From assembly GCA_036560485.1 (NCBI GenBank), contig DATBRC010000020.1, forward strand, positions 1-64,000: a stretch of DNA of 64,000 bases. Reading direction: 5' to 3'. This DNA comes from DATBRC01 sp036560485 (GTDB lineage: Bacteria > Pseudomonadota > Gammaproteobacteria > Burkholderiales > Burkholderiaceae_D). Of this stretch, positions 46,135-53,976 are shown piece by piece. Below the pieces are notes generated by a model, which did no database searches, was not told the DNA's origin, and saw only the letters and a list, made by a program, of their open reading frames with translations. The position numbers were made by a program, and so were the translations under genes. The first letter of the stretch is position 1, and each line of letters opens with the position of its first letter.

Positions 46135-47382
46135 CTAATAAAGCACTTCACTAAACGGAATAAATTTGACCATATCACCCTGCGCTATCGGCTGGTTCGG
46201 CGGATTATCGACCAAGCCATCGCCCCACACTGTCGAGGTCAATACAGCTGAACTTTGATTCGTATACAAATCGAGGCCGCCATTGGCATTGATTTTGACA
46301 CGCAAAAATTCATTGCGCTTATCCGCCTTCGGCCACACAAAATCGGCACGCATGCCATATGTCTTTGGTGTGACCTCCGTCACACCTTGCAGGCGCAAAA
46401 TAAACGGTCGTACAAACAACAGGAAGGTGACAAAGCTGGCAACAGGATTGCCCGGCAAGCCAAAGAAAAACGCTGTGCCATTTGTGCTGCGATTAATCTC
46501 GCCAAACGCAAGCGGTTTGCCCGGCTTGACTGCGATTTGCCACATGTTCAATTGGCCTTCTGCTTCGACAGCCGGCTTGATGTGGTCTTCTTCACCGACT
46601 GATACGCCGCCGGACGTGATGATCAAATCATGTTCTTGTGCGGCTTGACGCAATGTCTCGCGCGTCGCATCCAGCGAGTCGGGCACGATGCCGTAATCGG
46701 TGATGTCGCAGTGCAGATTTTCCAGTAAGCCGCGCAACGTGAATCGGTTGGAATTGTAGATCGCACCCGGCTTCAACGGTTCACCCGGCATCGTCAATTC
46801 ATCGCCGGTAAAAAAGACCGCGATGCGCGGCTTGCGCACTACCGGCAAGCTTGCCAAACCGACCGATGCGGCCAAACCCTGCTCCTGTCCATGCAAGCGC
46901 GTACCTGCCGCCAGAATCGTGCTGCCAGCCTGAATGTCCTCACCTGCACGGCGTACCCATTCGCCCGGCTTGGGCACATGCTTGATCGTGACGAACTCGC
47001 CATCCGGTCTTTTTTCCGCCTCGCATTGTTCCTGCATGACGATGGAATCCGCACCGTTAGGAACCATCGCACCGGTGAAGATACGCGCGGCAGTGCCCGG
47101 CTGCAGCGCTTGCGCAACTTGTCCGGCTGCAATGCGTTGCGTGACTTTTAATGTGGCATCTCCCTTGGCGCAATACACGGAACGGACAGCGTAGCCATCC
47201 ATTTGTGAATTGTTCATTGGTGGGACGTTGATTTGGGAGGTTTGTGCGGCGGCGAGGATGCGGCCATTGGCTTCGATGGTGGGGATGGTTTGCGTGTCGG
47301 CAATCGGCTGGTTGCTGGCAGCGGTCAGGAGGATGTTTAGGGCTTCCTGGACGCTTAACATGGGATTCGAGGTGGTGCTCAT
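46135..47382 (-). CDS. moeA: Molybdopterin molybdenumtransferase MoeA
   Basis: 415 aa. It inserts molybdenum into molybdopterin. Domains: N-terminal with M-D-G-Y-A, central P-x-G-A-D and S-G-G-V-S-V-G-E-x-D, and the F-F-G-L-P-G-N-P-V-A-S loop. It is the first gene of the moeA-moaD-moaE group. The GIY-YIG element separates it from thrC. Confidence 0.96.
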   Translation of the reverse strand: MSTTSNPMLSVQEALNILLTAASNQPIADTQTIPTIEANGRILAAAQTSQINVPPMNNSQMDGYAVRSVYCAKGDATLKVTQRIAAGQVAQALQPGTAARIFTGAMVPNGADSIVMQEQCEAEKRPDGEFVTIKHVPKPGEWVRRAGEDIQAGSTILAAGTRLHGQEQGLAASVGLASLPVVRKPRIAVFFTGDELTMPGEPLKPGAIYNSNRFTLRGLLENLHCDITDYGIVPDSLDATRETLRQAAQEHDLIITSGGVSVGEEDHIKPAVEAEGQLNMWQIAVKPGKPLAFGEINRSTNGTAFFFGLPGNPVASFVTFLLFVRPFILRLQGVTEVTPKTYGMRADFVWPKADKRNEFLRVKINANGGLDLYTNQSSAVLTSTVWGDGLVDNPPNQPIAQGDMVKFIPFSEVLY

Positions 47383-47480
47383 GCTTGGCCTGCTAGGTTG
47401 GTTGATGCCAAGATTGTAAACCTGTACTGGCTTTGTTTTGAATTTGGTGAATTAATTTAAATGCAGATTAACGAGCCATC

Positions 47481-47859
47481 CTTAAAACCGTCGTTCCCGC
47501 GAAAGCGGGAATCCATTCTGACGTCATACAGCAATATCTTTATATAAATCACGCCAGTATGGATTTTCTTGCTGAATTAATTCTATCTTCCAGGCACGAT
47601 TCCATTTCTTGAGCTGTTTTTCACGTGTTATGGCTGAAACCAGATCCGTATGGCACTCAAACCAAACAAGCTGCTTCACATCATATTTTTTCGTAAAGCC
47701 TTCAACTATGCCTTCCTTGTGTTGCCATACGCGTTTTACCAATTCCGAGGTGACGCCGATATACAAAGTTCCGTAAGGAGCACTTGCGAGCATATAAACG
47801 TAAGAGGATTGATCTATTGCCTTATGGATCCCCACCTTCGCGGGGACGACGGGTTTAAG
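47481..47859. mobile_element. Putative small mobile element: 36-bp terminal inverted repeats framing a GIY-YIG gene
   Basis: Left end 47481-47516 and right end 47824-47859 are inverted copies, 31 of 36 positions alike by eye. Both contain CTTAAA, then a CCGTCGT and hairpin core (TTCCCGCGAAAGCGGGAA on the left; a diverged copy on the right). The only gene inside is the GIY-YIG gene (47524-47835): its stop is 7 nt inside the left end and its GTG start is inside the right end. The element breaks thrC-moeA synteny. No target duplication was established. Confidence 0.5.
47524..47835 (-). CDS. GIY-YIG nuclease (UPF0213/YhbQ-like)
   Basis: 103 aa. Motifs: Y12-V-Y14, Y25-I-G27, R35, the catalytic-type E72 in T-R-E-K-Q-L-K-K-W, and N91. 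These are all the family's key residues, so the domain looks intact. The only start that keeps the first GIY half is GTG 47835, which lies inside the right terminal repeat. Single-domain GIY-YIG proteins of this type are widespread, with mostly unknown function. Its tight fit between inverted repeats suggests the repeats and the nuclease travel together. Confidence 0.8.
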   Translation of the reverse strand: MGIHKAIDQSSYVYMLASAPYGTLYIGVTSELVKRVWQHKEGIVEGFTKKYDVKQLVWFECHTDLVSAITREKQLKKWNRAWKIELIQQENPYWRDLYKDIAV

Positions 47860-47898
47860 TTTTGTAGGTTATAGGTGAACGGTTAAACATTAGCAAAC

Positions 47899-47994
47899 TT
47901 TAAAATCGTCGTCCCCGCGCAAGCGGGGATCCATAGTGAGGTTATGCTGCACTATCCTGATAAAGCCTTAGCGCGGGGAGGACGATGATTTAAG
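47899..47994. repeat. Short inverted-repeat pair, possible deletion derivative of the GIY-YIG element
   Basis: Left copy 47899-47933 (core CCCCGCGCAAGCGGGG) and a degenerate inverted right copy near 47965-47994, with CTTTAAA/CTTAAA-like outer ends. The inner right end keeps TAAGGC, as in the GIY-YIG element at 47481-47859. No gene lies inside. It sits just after the thrC stop. Confidence 0.6.
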
Positions 47995-48003
47995 ATTTGC
48001 GTC

Positions 48004-49464
48004 CTACAACCCAGTATGCTGCGCAATAAACTTCTTAACCTCACCCACATCCGCCCTCATCACCACAAACCTCTGCGGCAAACTCTCAATATCCTCAAAC
48101 CCAGCCGGACGCTCAGCATCCACCCCAATCGCCTCCAGAATGGTCTCATTAAACTTCGCAGCCAGCGCGGTCTCTAACACAATCATCGGTACACCCGGCG
48201 TCAAATATTCCCGCGCAACCTTCACACCATCCGCCGTATGCGTATCAATCGTGATGCCATACGCATCCTGCACATCGCGAATCGTATCTAACCGGTCCTG
48301 ATGCGTAGACTTACCCGACAAGAAACCAAACTGCTTCACCTTGGCAAACTCATTGCCATCACTACCCGGCTTGCCCGACAAATCAAACCCGCCATGCGTC
48401 TCCACCTTCTGGAACAACGCACGAACACGATCCGCATCGCGGTCCAGCAAGTCATAGATGAAGCGCTCAAAGTTGGATGCCTTGGAAATATCCATCGACG
48501 GACTCGACGTGTGATACGTCTCCGCCGACTTGCGTACGCGATACACGCCGGTGCGGAAGAATTCATCCAGCACATCGTTCTCATTGGTCGCTGCAATCAA
48601 TTTATCAATCGGCAAACCCATCATGCGCGCAATGTGGCCGGCGCAGATATTGCCAAAGTTGCCGGACGGGACGGTGAACGACACTTTCTGATCATTGCTG
48701 GTGGTAGCGCCCAAATAACCACGGAAGTAATACACGACTTGCGCAACCACGCGCGCCCAGTTGATCGAATTGACGGTGCCAATTTTTTGTTTTGCTTTGA
48801 ATTCCAGATCGTTCGACACCGCCTTGACCATATCCTGGCAATCGTCGAACACGCCTTCAATCGCGATGTTGAAAATGTTCAGGTCTTGCAGGCTGAACAT
48901 TTGCGCAGTCTGGAACGCGCTCATTTTCTTGTGCGGCGACAGCATGAAGACGCGGATGCCACGCTTGCCGCGCATTGCATATTCCGCCGCGCTACCGGTA
49001 TCGCCGGAGGTCGCGCCGAAAATGTTCAACTCTGCATGCTGTTTGTCCAATGTGTACTCGAACAGATTGCCAAGCAATTGCATTGCCATGTCCTTGAATG
49101 CCAGTGTCGGGCCGTTGGACAAGGCTTGCAGAATCAGTGTGGTGCCCTTCTCTTCAGCCAGCACGCGCAACGGCGTAATCTGCGCTGCGTCATCACCAGC
49201 ACGCGCATTGCGATAGACATCGGCGGTATAGGTCTTGTGCGTCAATGCCTTCAGGTCAGCTTCCGGGATGTCGGTTGCGAATTTTTTCAGGACTTGCAGT
49301 GCGAGGTCGGCGTAAGACAGTTTGCGCCACGCGTTGAGTTCTGCGCCGGTGACTTGCGGGTATGCATCAGGCAAGTACAGGCCGCCGTCGGGTGCGAGGC
49401 CCCCTAGCAGGATTTCGGAGAAGGATTGTTTTGCGGCTTGGCCGCGGGTGGAGACGTATTGCAT
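48004..49464 (-). CDS. thrC: Threonine synthase
   Basis: 486 aa. It converts O-phosphohomoserine to threonine with pyridoxal phosphate. The lysine site reads T-L-A-F-K-D-M-A-M-Q, and the phosphate-binding S-G-D-T-G-S-A and P-S-G-N-F-G-N loops are present. It should form an operon with hom upstream, but two unknown genes (49560-50591) now lie between them. Confidence 0.97.
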   Translation of the reverse strand: MQYVSTRGQAAKQSFSEILLGGLAPDGGLYLPDAYPQVTGAELNAWRKLSYADLALQVLKKFATDIPEADLKALTHKTYTADVYRNARAGDDAAQITPLRVLAEEKGTTLILQALSNGPTLAFKDMAMQLLGNLFEYTLDKQHAELNIFGATSGDTGSAAEYAMRGKRGIRVFMLSPHKKMSAFQTAQMFSLQDLNIFNIAIEGVFDDCQDMVKAVSNDLEFKAKQKIGTVNSINWARVVAQVVYYFRGYLGATTSNDQKVSFTVPSGNFGNICAGHIARMMGLPIDKLIAATNENDVLDEFFRTGVYRVRKSAETYHTSSPSMDISKASNFERFIYDLLDRDADRVRALFQKVETHGGFDLSGKPGSDGNEFAKVKQFGFLSGKSTHQDRLDTIRDVQDAYGITIDTHTADGVKVAREYLTPGVPMIVLETALAAKFNETILEAIGVDAERPAGFEDIESLPQRFVVMRADVGEVKKFIAQHTGL

Positions 49465-49492
49465 AAATTAATTCGTTAAGTTTTCGGATTCC

Positions 49493-49559
49493 GTAGGTTG
49501 GGCTAAAAATCCCAACAGCTTATTTCGCATGCGACGAATGTTGGACTTCACAGTCCAAC
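49493..49559. repeat. Pair of short hairpin repeats downstream of gene 49560-49994
   Basis: Two stem-loops: GTTGGG/CCCAAC (49497-49516) and GTTGGAC/GTCCAAC (49540-49559). They resemble the interspersed GTAGG-TTGGGC repeat family and lie against the stop of the unknown gene. Confidence 0.6.
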
Positions 49560-49994
49560 TTACTTGCTTAGCAAATCACTCGCCGTCTGTACCTGCTCTT
49601 TAAGTAAATTTCGTAGTATAGGCAACTGTTCTTTTGCTATTTTGGTTAAATGGGAATTTACAGTAAAGACCTCAAAACACTCAAGCATCTCAATTGCTCC
49701 CTTTATTTCCAAGACTCTCATCAGTTCCGGAGGCATTGGATTATCCGGACCGTAACATATATCTTGTGGAGCACACTCTTGAGGAATTTCTAACTGTAAA
49801 AGCTTCGGTATAAGATCAGGCCTCTCTTTATACAGCGCTCGTGTCAATTCTGAAATAGCACTGATCGCCTGAACTGCAATTTCCAAATTTTGTTTTTTAG
49901 GTTCAAATGGAATAACCGCAATTTCTCTTGCCGCCCAGCCTAAAAAAGAGGATGACGCTTCGAGTAACTTGGCCAATTTTTCGTGGCTATCCAT
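49560..49994 (-). CDS. Hypothetical protein between hom and thrC
   Basis: 144 aa with a strong ribosome binding site (GGGAGG, 5 nt). The predicted protein is helical, soluble and rich in Leu/Glu, with no domain I recognise. Its DNA is more AT-rich than the neighbouring hom and thrC. Flanked by short palindromic repeats, it may have been inserted into a hom-thrC pair. Function unknown. Confidence 0.65.
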   Translation of the reverse strand: MDSHEKLAKLLEASSSFLGWAAREIAVIPFEPKKQNLEIAVQAISAISELTRALYKERPDLIPKLLQLEIPQECAPQDICYGPDNPMPPELMRVLEIKGAIEMLECFEVFTVNSHLTKIAKEQLPILRNLLKEQVQTASDLLSK

Positions 49995-50018
49995 TTGCCT
50001 CCCTCATTAAAAAAGTCA

Positions 50019-50050
50019 GGTAGGGTGGGCACGCTTTTGTGCCCACGCGG
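50019..50050. repeat. Intergenic hairpin repeat (GTGGGCAC type)
   Basis: GTGGGCAC (50025-50032) and GTGCCCAC (50039-50046) form a perfect 8-bp stem with a 6-nt loop. It sits between the two unknown genes. Confidence 0.6.
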
Positions 50051-50075
50051 TATTGGCTTAATTATCATTTATCTC

Positions 50076-50591
50076 TTATTCAAGAGACTTACCCTCTTTA
50101 TCAAACTTTGGCTGTATTGGATTGCCAGGTTCATAAATACGGATTGTTTTCACAATATTCACCGCAGCGATAGAGTCTTCTTTAAACGATTCATCTGGCG
50201 ACTGAAATTTAGCCCATAATCTCAATGAAAAACCTGATAAATTCATCATCCATCGATCTGGCAATTCATCGGGTTTATATATTTTGAAATAGAAAAAATC
50301 TTGATCCAATATTTTTATGGCTTCAACTTTATTGGAAGCTTGATCAATCAAATGGCAAAATCTTTCCTTCTGCTTTTCAAGTGAGAAGTTTGTCAAAGTC
50401 GTTAAAACATCTCCGGCAAAGTTCAAAGGGTAACAAAAGGTTTGAATCTTTAGAGTCGATCCCCTTGGTGACTCGAAGGAAAAGGGCCAGCCTTTTATCG
50501 ACTGATCGCATCTAAATGTCCAGCGTTCAGGCAACTCTGCATCCCACCAACTTTCACCGTAATGCTTGCGAATTAATGGAGCCATATACAT
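50076..50591 (-). CDS. Hypothetical protein between hom and thrC
   Basis: 171 aa, soluble and rich in Trp/Phe/Lys, AT-rich at the DNA level. A second ATG (50585) is possible; neither has a clear ribosome binding site. No domain recognised. It lies in the same orientation as hom and thrC and is the upstream member of the inserted pair. An immunity-protein or accessory role is possible but unsupported. Confidence 0.55.
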   Translation of the reverse strand: MYMAPLIRKHYGESWWDAELPERWTFRCDQSIKGWPFSFESPRGSTLKIQTFCYPLNFAGDVLTTLTNFSLEKQKERFCHLIDQASNKVEAIKILDQDFFYFKIYKPDELPDRWMMNLSGFSLRLWAKFQSPDESFKEDSIAAVNIVKTIRIYEPGNPIQPKFDKEGKSLE

Positions 50592-50651
50592 ATTGAACGT
50601 TGTTTTAGTTAGAAAATTTGTGCATGCCGATGATCTATCACGTATCTAGTA

Positions 50652-51962
50652 TCAACCTAACTCTTCCAACCGAATCTTCGTAACCTTCCCCACCACCGTA
50701 GCCAACGCCTCAATCTTCGCAATCGCCGCTTCCACATTCTTCTCCTGCGTCTGATGCGTCAGCATGATGATGTCGGTTTGTTTCTCGCCTTCTGTCGGTT
50801 CTTTCTGCAGCATCGCATCGATGGAGATATTGGAATCGGCCAAGATACGCGTGACGTCTGCCAACACGCCCGGCTGGTCTGCGACATTCATGCGCAGGTA
50901 GTAGCTGGTCGTGACTTCCGACATCGGCAGGATCGGCGTGTCGTTCATCGCGTTCGGCTGGAATGCTAGATGCGGCACGCGGTGTTCCGGATCGGCGGTC
51001 GCCAGACGTGCGATGTCGACCAGGTCGGCAATCACGGCTGATGCAGTTGGTTCAGCGCCGGCACCTTTGCCGTAATACAGCGTCGCGCCAACCGCGTCGC
51101 CTTGCACCAGCACCGCATTCATCGCACCTTCGACATTGGCGATCAGGCGTTTGGTCGGGATCAGGGTCGGGTGCACGCGCAGCTCGATACCGCTCTTCGT
51201 ATGTCGGGCGATGCCGAGCAGCTTGATGCGGTAGCCGAGTTGTTCTGCGTATTTGATATCGATCGCTTGCAGCTTGGTGATGCCTTCCACGTGCGCTTTG
51301 TTGAACTGCACCGGGATGCCGAACGCGATCGAGGCCAGGATGGTGGCCTTGTGCGCGGCGTCGACGCCTTCGATATCGAAGGTCGGGTCGGCTTCCGCAT
51401 AGCCGAGGCGCTGCGCTTCTTTCAGCACGGTGTTGAAATCCAATCCCTTGTCACGCATCTCGGACAGGATGAAGTTGGTGGTGCCGTTGATGATACCGGC
51501 GATCCACTGGATGCGATTGGCAGTTAAACCTTCTCGCAATGCCTTGATGATCGGGATGCCGCCAGCGACTGCGGCTTCAAACGCAACCATCACGCCTTTG
51601 TCTTGCGCAGCTTTGAAAATCTCGGTGCCGTGCGTTGCCAACAATGCCTTGTTGGCGGTGACCACATGCTTGCCGTTGGCGATGGCTTTCATCACCAGAT
51701 CCTTGGCGATGCCGTAGCCGCCGATCAGTTCGATGACGATGTCGATGTCGGGATTGTTGATGACCAGGTTAGCGTCGTTAACGACTTGGCATTTGCCGCC
51801 GGTCAGCTCCTTGGCGCGCTCGGTGTTCAGGTCGGCGACCATCGTGATTTCGATGCCGCGACCAGCGCGGCGTTTGATTTCTTCCTGGTTGCGGGTGAGG
51901 ACGTTGAAGGTGCCTGAGCCGACGGTGCCGATGCCGAGTAAGCCTACTTTGATTGGTTTCAT
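50652..51962 (-). CDS. hom: Homoserine dehydrogenase
   Basis: 436 aa. It reduces aspartate semialdehyde to homoserine for threonine and methionine. The N-terminal NAD(P) motif G-I-G-T-V-G-S-G-T-F, the catalytic middle with K-A-L-L-A-T-H-G and G-I-I-N-G-T-T-N-F-I-L, and a C-terminal ACT domain for feedback regulation are visible. In related genomes it directly precedes thrC. Confidence 0.96.
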   Translation of the reverse strand: MKPIKVGLLGIGTVGSGTFNVLTRNQEEIKRRAGRGIEITMVADLNTERAKELTGGKCQVVNDANLVINNPDIDIVIELIGGYGIAKDLVMKAIANGKHVVTANKALLATHGTEIFKAAQDKGVMVAFEAAVAGGIPIIKALREGLTANRIQWIAGIINGTTNFILSEMRDKGLDFNTVLKEAQRLGYAEADPTFDIEGVDAAHKATILASIAFGIPVQFNKAHVEGITKLQAIDIKYAEQLGYRIKLLGIARHTKSGIELRVHPTLIPTKRLIANVEGAMNAVLVQGDAVGATLYYGKGAGAEPTASAVIADLVDIARLATADPEHRVPHLAFQPNAMNDTPILPMSEVTTSYYLRMNVADQPGVLADVTRILADSNISIDAMLQKEPTEGEKQTDIIMLTHQTQEKNVEAAIAKIEALATVVGKVTKIRLEELG

Positions 51963-52002
51963 GCGTTGGTCTTTTTTAAATGTGGATGTTCTGTTTTTTA
52001 CC

Positions 52003-52124
52003 CCCTCTCCCGCATCAGTGGGAGAGGGTTGGGGTGAGGGTAAACTGCGATTGATTCGAACATTGAATTCAATGCGCCCGTTGCTGCCCTCACCCTAGCC
52101 CTCTCCCACTGATGTGGGAGAGGG
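52003..52124. repeat. Paired palindromic repeat (CCCTCTCCC type) between alaA and hom
   Basis: Unit 1 (52003-52040) starts CCCTCTCCCGCATCAGTGGG. Unit 2 (52087-52124) is a near inverse, starting CCCTCACCCTAGCCCTCTCC. Together they form a BIME-like structure of the same family as at 45287-45375, and may also form a large mRNA hairpin within the alaA-hom transcript. Confidence 0.8.
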
Positions 52125-52138
52125 AATTAAAAGTGCAA

Positions 52139-53368
52139 TTATACGGTGCCGTTGCGTTTTCGATATCCATCCAGGAATCGCGCAATGCGTCCAATCGCAT
52201 CAGCCAGGTCATCCGAGTTGGGCAAAAATACGACGCGGAAATGATTGGTGTCCGGGCAATTGAATCCCGATCCCTGCACAATCAGTACGCGCTCTTCCGC
52301 CAACAACTCATAGGCAAATTGCTGATCGTCGGTAATCGGATAAATCTTCGGATCCAGCCGTGGAAACATGTACAACGCCGATTTTGGTTTGATACAAGTA
52401 ACGCCCGGAATATCAGTCAACAGCTTGTGCGCAAGATCGCGCTGGCGCGTCAAGCGTCCGCCCGGTCCTACGAGGTCATTAATGCTTTGATAGCCGCCGA
52501 GCGCAGTCTGGATCGCATATTGTCCCGGCGCATTGGCGCACAGGCGCATCGAGGCCAGCATGTTCAAGCCTTCGATGTAATCCTTCGCGTGCTTTTTCGG
52601 ACCTGACACGACCATCCAGCCGGAACGGTAGCCGCATGAGCGATAGTTTTTCGACAGGCCATTGAAAGTAATGCACAACACGTCTTCGGCCAATGACGCG
52701 ATCGATGTATGTGTGGCGCCGTCGTACAACACCTTATCGTAAATTTCGTCGGCAAAAATGATCAGATGGTGCTGGCGTGCCAGCTCGACGATTTGCAAAA
52801 GCAATTCATCCGGATACAACGCACCGGTCGGGTTGTTCGGATTGATGACGACAATCGCTTTGGTATTGGAAGTAATTTTTTTCTTGATATCATCGATATC
52901 CGGTGTCCAGTCGGCTTGCTCGTCGCACACATAATGCACCGGCTTGCCGCCGGACAAACTGACCCCTGCAGTCCACAATGGATAATCGGGTGACGGTATC
53001 AGCACTTCGTCGCCGCTATTGAGCAGTGCATTCATGCTCATCACGATCAATTCAGACGCGCCATTGCCGAGATAGATGTCATCAATGGTGACGCCGGCAA
53101 TCTTCTTTTCCTGCGTGTAATGCATGATCGCCTTGCGCGGCGCAAACAAGCCCTTGGAATCGGTATAACCTGATGCATTGGACATGTTGCGGATCATGTC
53201 TTGCACGATCTCATCCGGCGCATCGAAGCCGAACGAGGCAAGGTTGCCGATGTTCAGCTTGATGATCTTGTGGCCCTCTTCTTCCATTTGTCTGGCTTTT
53301 TCCAGAACGGGCCCGCGGATGTCGTAACAAACGTCTGCAAGTTTCTTTGATTTTTGAATCGGTCGCAC
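52139..53368 (-). CDS. alaA: Alanine-synthesising aminotransferase AlaA
   Basis: Class I/II PLP aminotransferase. With the GTG at 53368 (AGAAAG upstream) it has 409 aa, and the start reads V-R-P-I-Q-K-S, matching AlaA of E. coli (405 aa). An upstream TTG/ATG frame to 53461 is not family-like. Motifs N-P-N-N-P-T-G-A, D-E-I-Y-D-K and the PLP lysine in F-N-G-L-S-K-N-Y-R are present. It transfers an amino group from glutamate to pyruvate. It heads the alaA-hom-thrC direction. Confidence 0.9.
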   Translation of the reverse strand: MRPIQKSKKLADVCYDIRGPVLEKARQMEEEGHKIIKLNIGNLASFGFDAPDEIVQDMIRNMSNASGYTDSKGLFAPRKAIMHYTQEKKIAGVTIDDIYLGNGASELIVMSMNALLNSGDEVLIPSPDYPLWTAGVSLSGGKPVHYVCDEQADWTPDIDDIKKKITSNTKAIVVINPNNPTGALYPDELLLQIVELARQHHLIIFADEIYDKVLYDGATHTSIASLAEDVLCITFNGLSKNYRSCGYRSGWMVVSGPKKHAKDYIEGLNMLASMRLCANAPGQYAIQTALGGYQSINDLVGPGGRLTRQRDLAHKLLTDIPGVTCIKPKSALYMFPRLDPKIYPITDDQQFAYELLAEERVLIVQGSGFNCPDTNHFRVVFLPNSDDLADAIGRIARFLDGYRKRNGTV

Positions 53369-53579
53369 AGCAATCTTTCTAAAGTTCTTGGCAATGCCAA
53401 TCGCGTGCAATGTTGCGCCGCGAAAAGGAACCATTTTGCCGAAATAGCCTGCTTTTATCAATGCATAATGGGCTGATAATGACCGGTTTCAGCGGGAAAA
53501 CGCTACAATGCTGCTTGTTTCTCATCTAATTGTCGGGAAATCGCGGTCAGTGTGCGATTAACCGGTATTGATTTCATTC

Positions 53580-53975
53580 ATGAAACTTCATCACACTTCC
53601 ACCCAACAATATCAAACTATTACGGCTTACGACGATGCAGCCGTAGAAATCAACGCCAAGCGCTTTACGCATAGCCTGCTGGTTTTGCCGGAAATTGCGC
53701 CGGTCGACTGGCCTGTCACGTCTTTCGATGCATTGTCGGTTGAGCACTTTGCCCAAATCGATGCAACCAAACCGGATGTCGTAATCCTCGGTACAGGCAA
53801 ACGTCAACGCTTTGTACACCCAAAATTGATCACTGCCCTCACCTCGCGCCGTATCGGCGTCGAATCGATGGACAACCAGGCCGCTTGCCGCACCTATAAC
53901 ATTCTGATGGCTGAAGGCCGCAAGGTTGCGCTTGCGCTTATTTTTGATGCCTCTGTCACACCAACCAATCCATAA
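53580..53975 (+). CDS. Mth938-like domain protein (DUF498)
   Basis: 131 aa from the ATG at 53580 (a TTG at 53568 is in frame). The Mth938 fold is suggested by the V-V-I-L-G-T-G-K-R-Q-R-F core and the M-D-N-Q-A-A-C-R-T-Y-N-I-L-x-x-E-G-R-K-V region. Homologues include the respiratory complex I assembly factor NDUFAF3. It precedes arnT by 1 nt, so the two are probably co-transcribed. Confidence 0.85.
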   Translation: MKLHHTSTQQYQTITAYDDAAVEINAKRFTHSLLVLPEIAPVDWPVTSFDALSVEHFAQIDATKPDVVILGTGKRQRFVHPKLITALTSRRIGVESMDNQAACRTYNILMAEGRKVALALIFDASVTPTNP

Positions 53976-53976
53976 C

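Noticed and set aside
47481..47994. CRISPR array near thrC
   Set aside because: Repeats are palindromic, in inverted pairs, with unequal spacers and no cas genes.
48301..49407. A 368-codon open frame on the plus strand opposite thrC
   Set aside because: It is a His/Arg/Gln-rich antisense shadow of thrC with no domain; thrC itself is unambiguous.
49560..50591. Toxin-antitoxin or polymorphic toxin immunity pair
   Set aside because: No recognised toxin or antitoxin fold, and gene sizes and order give no support.
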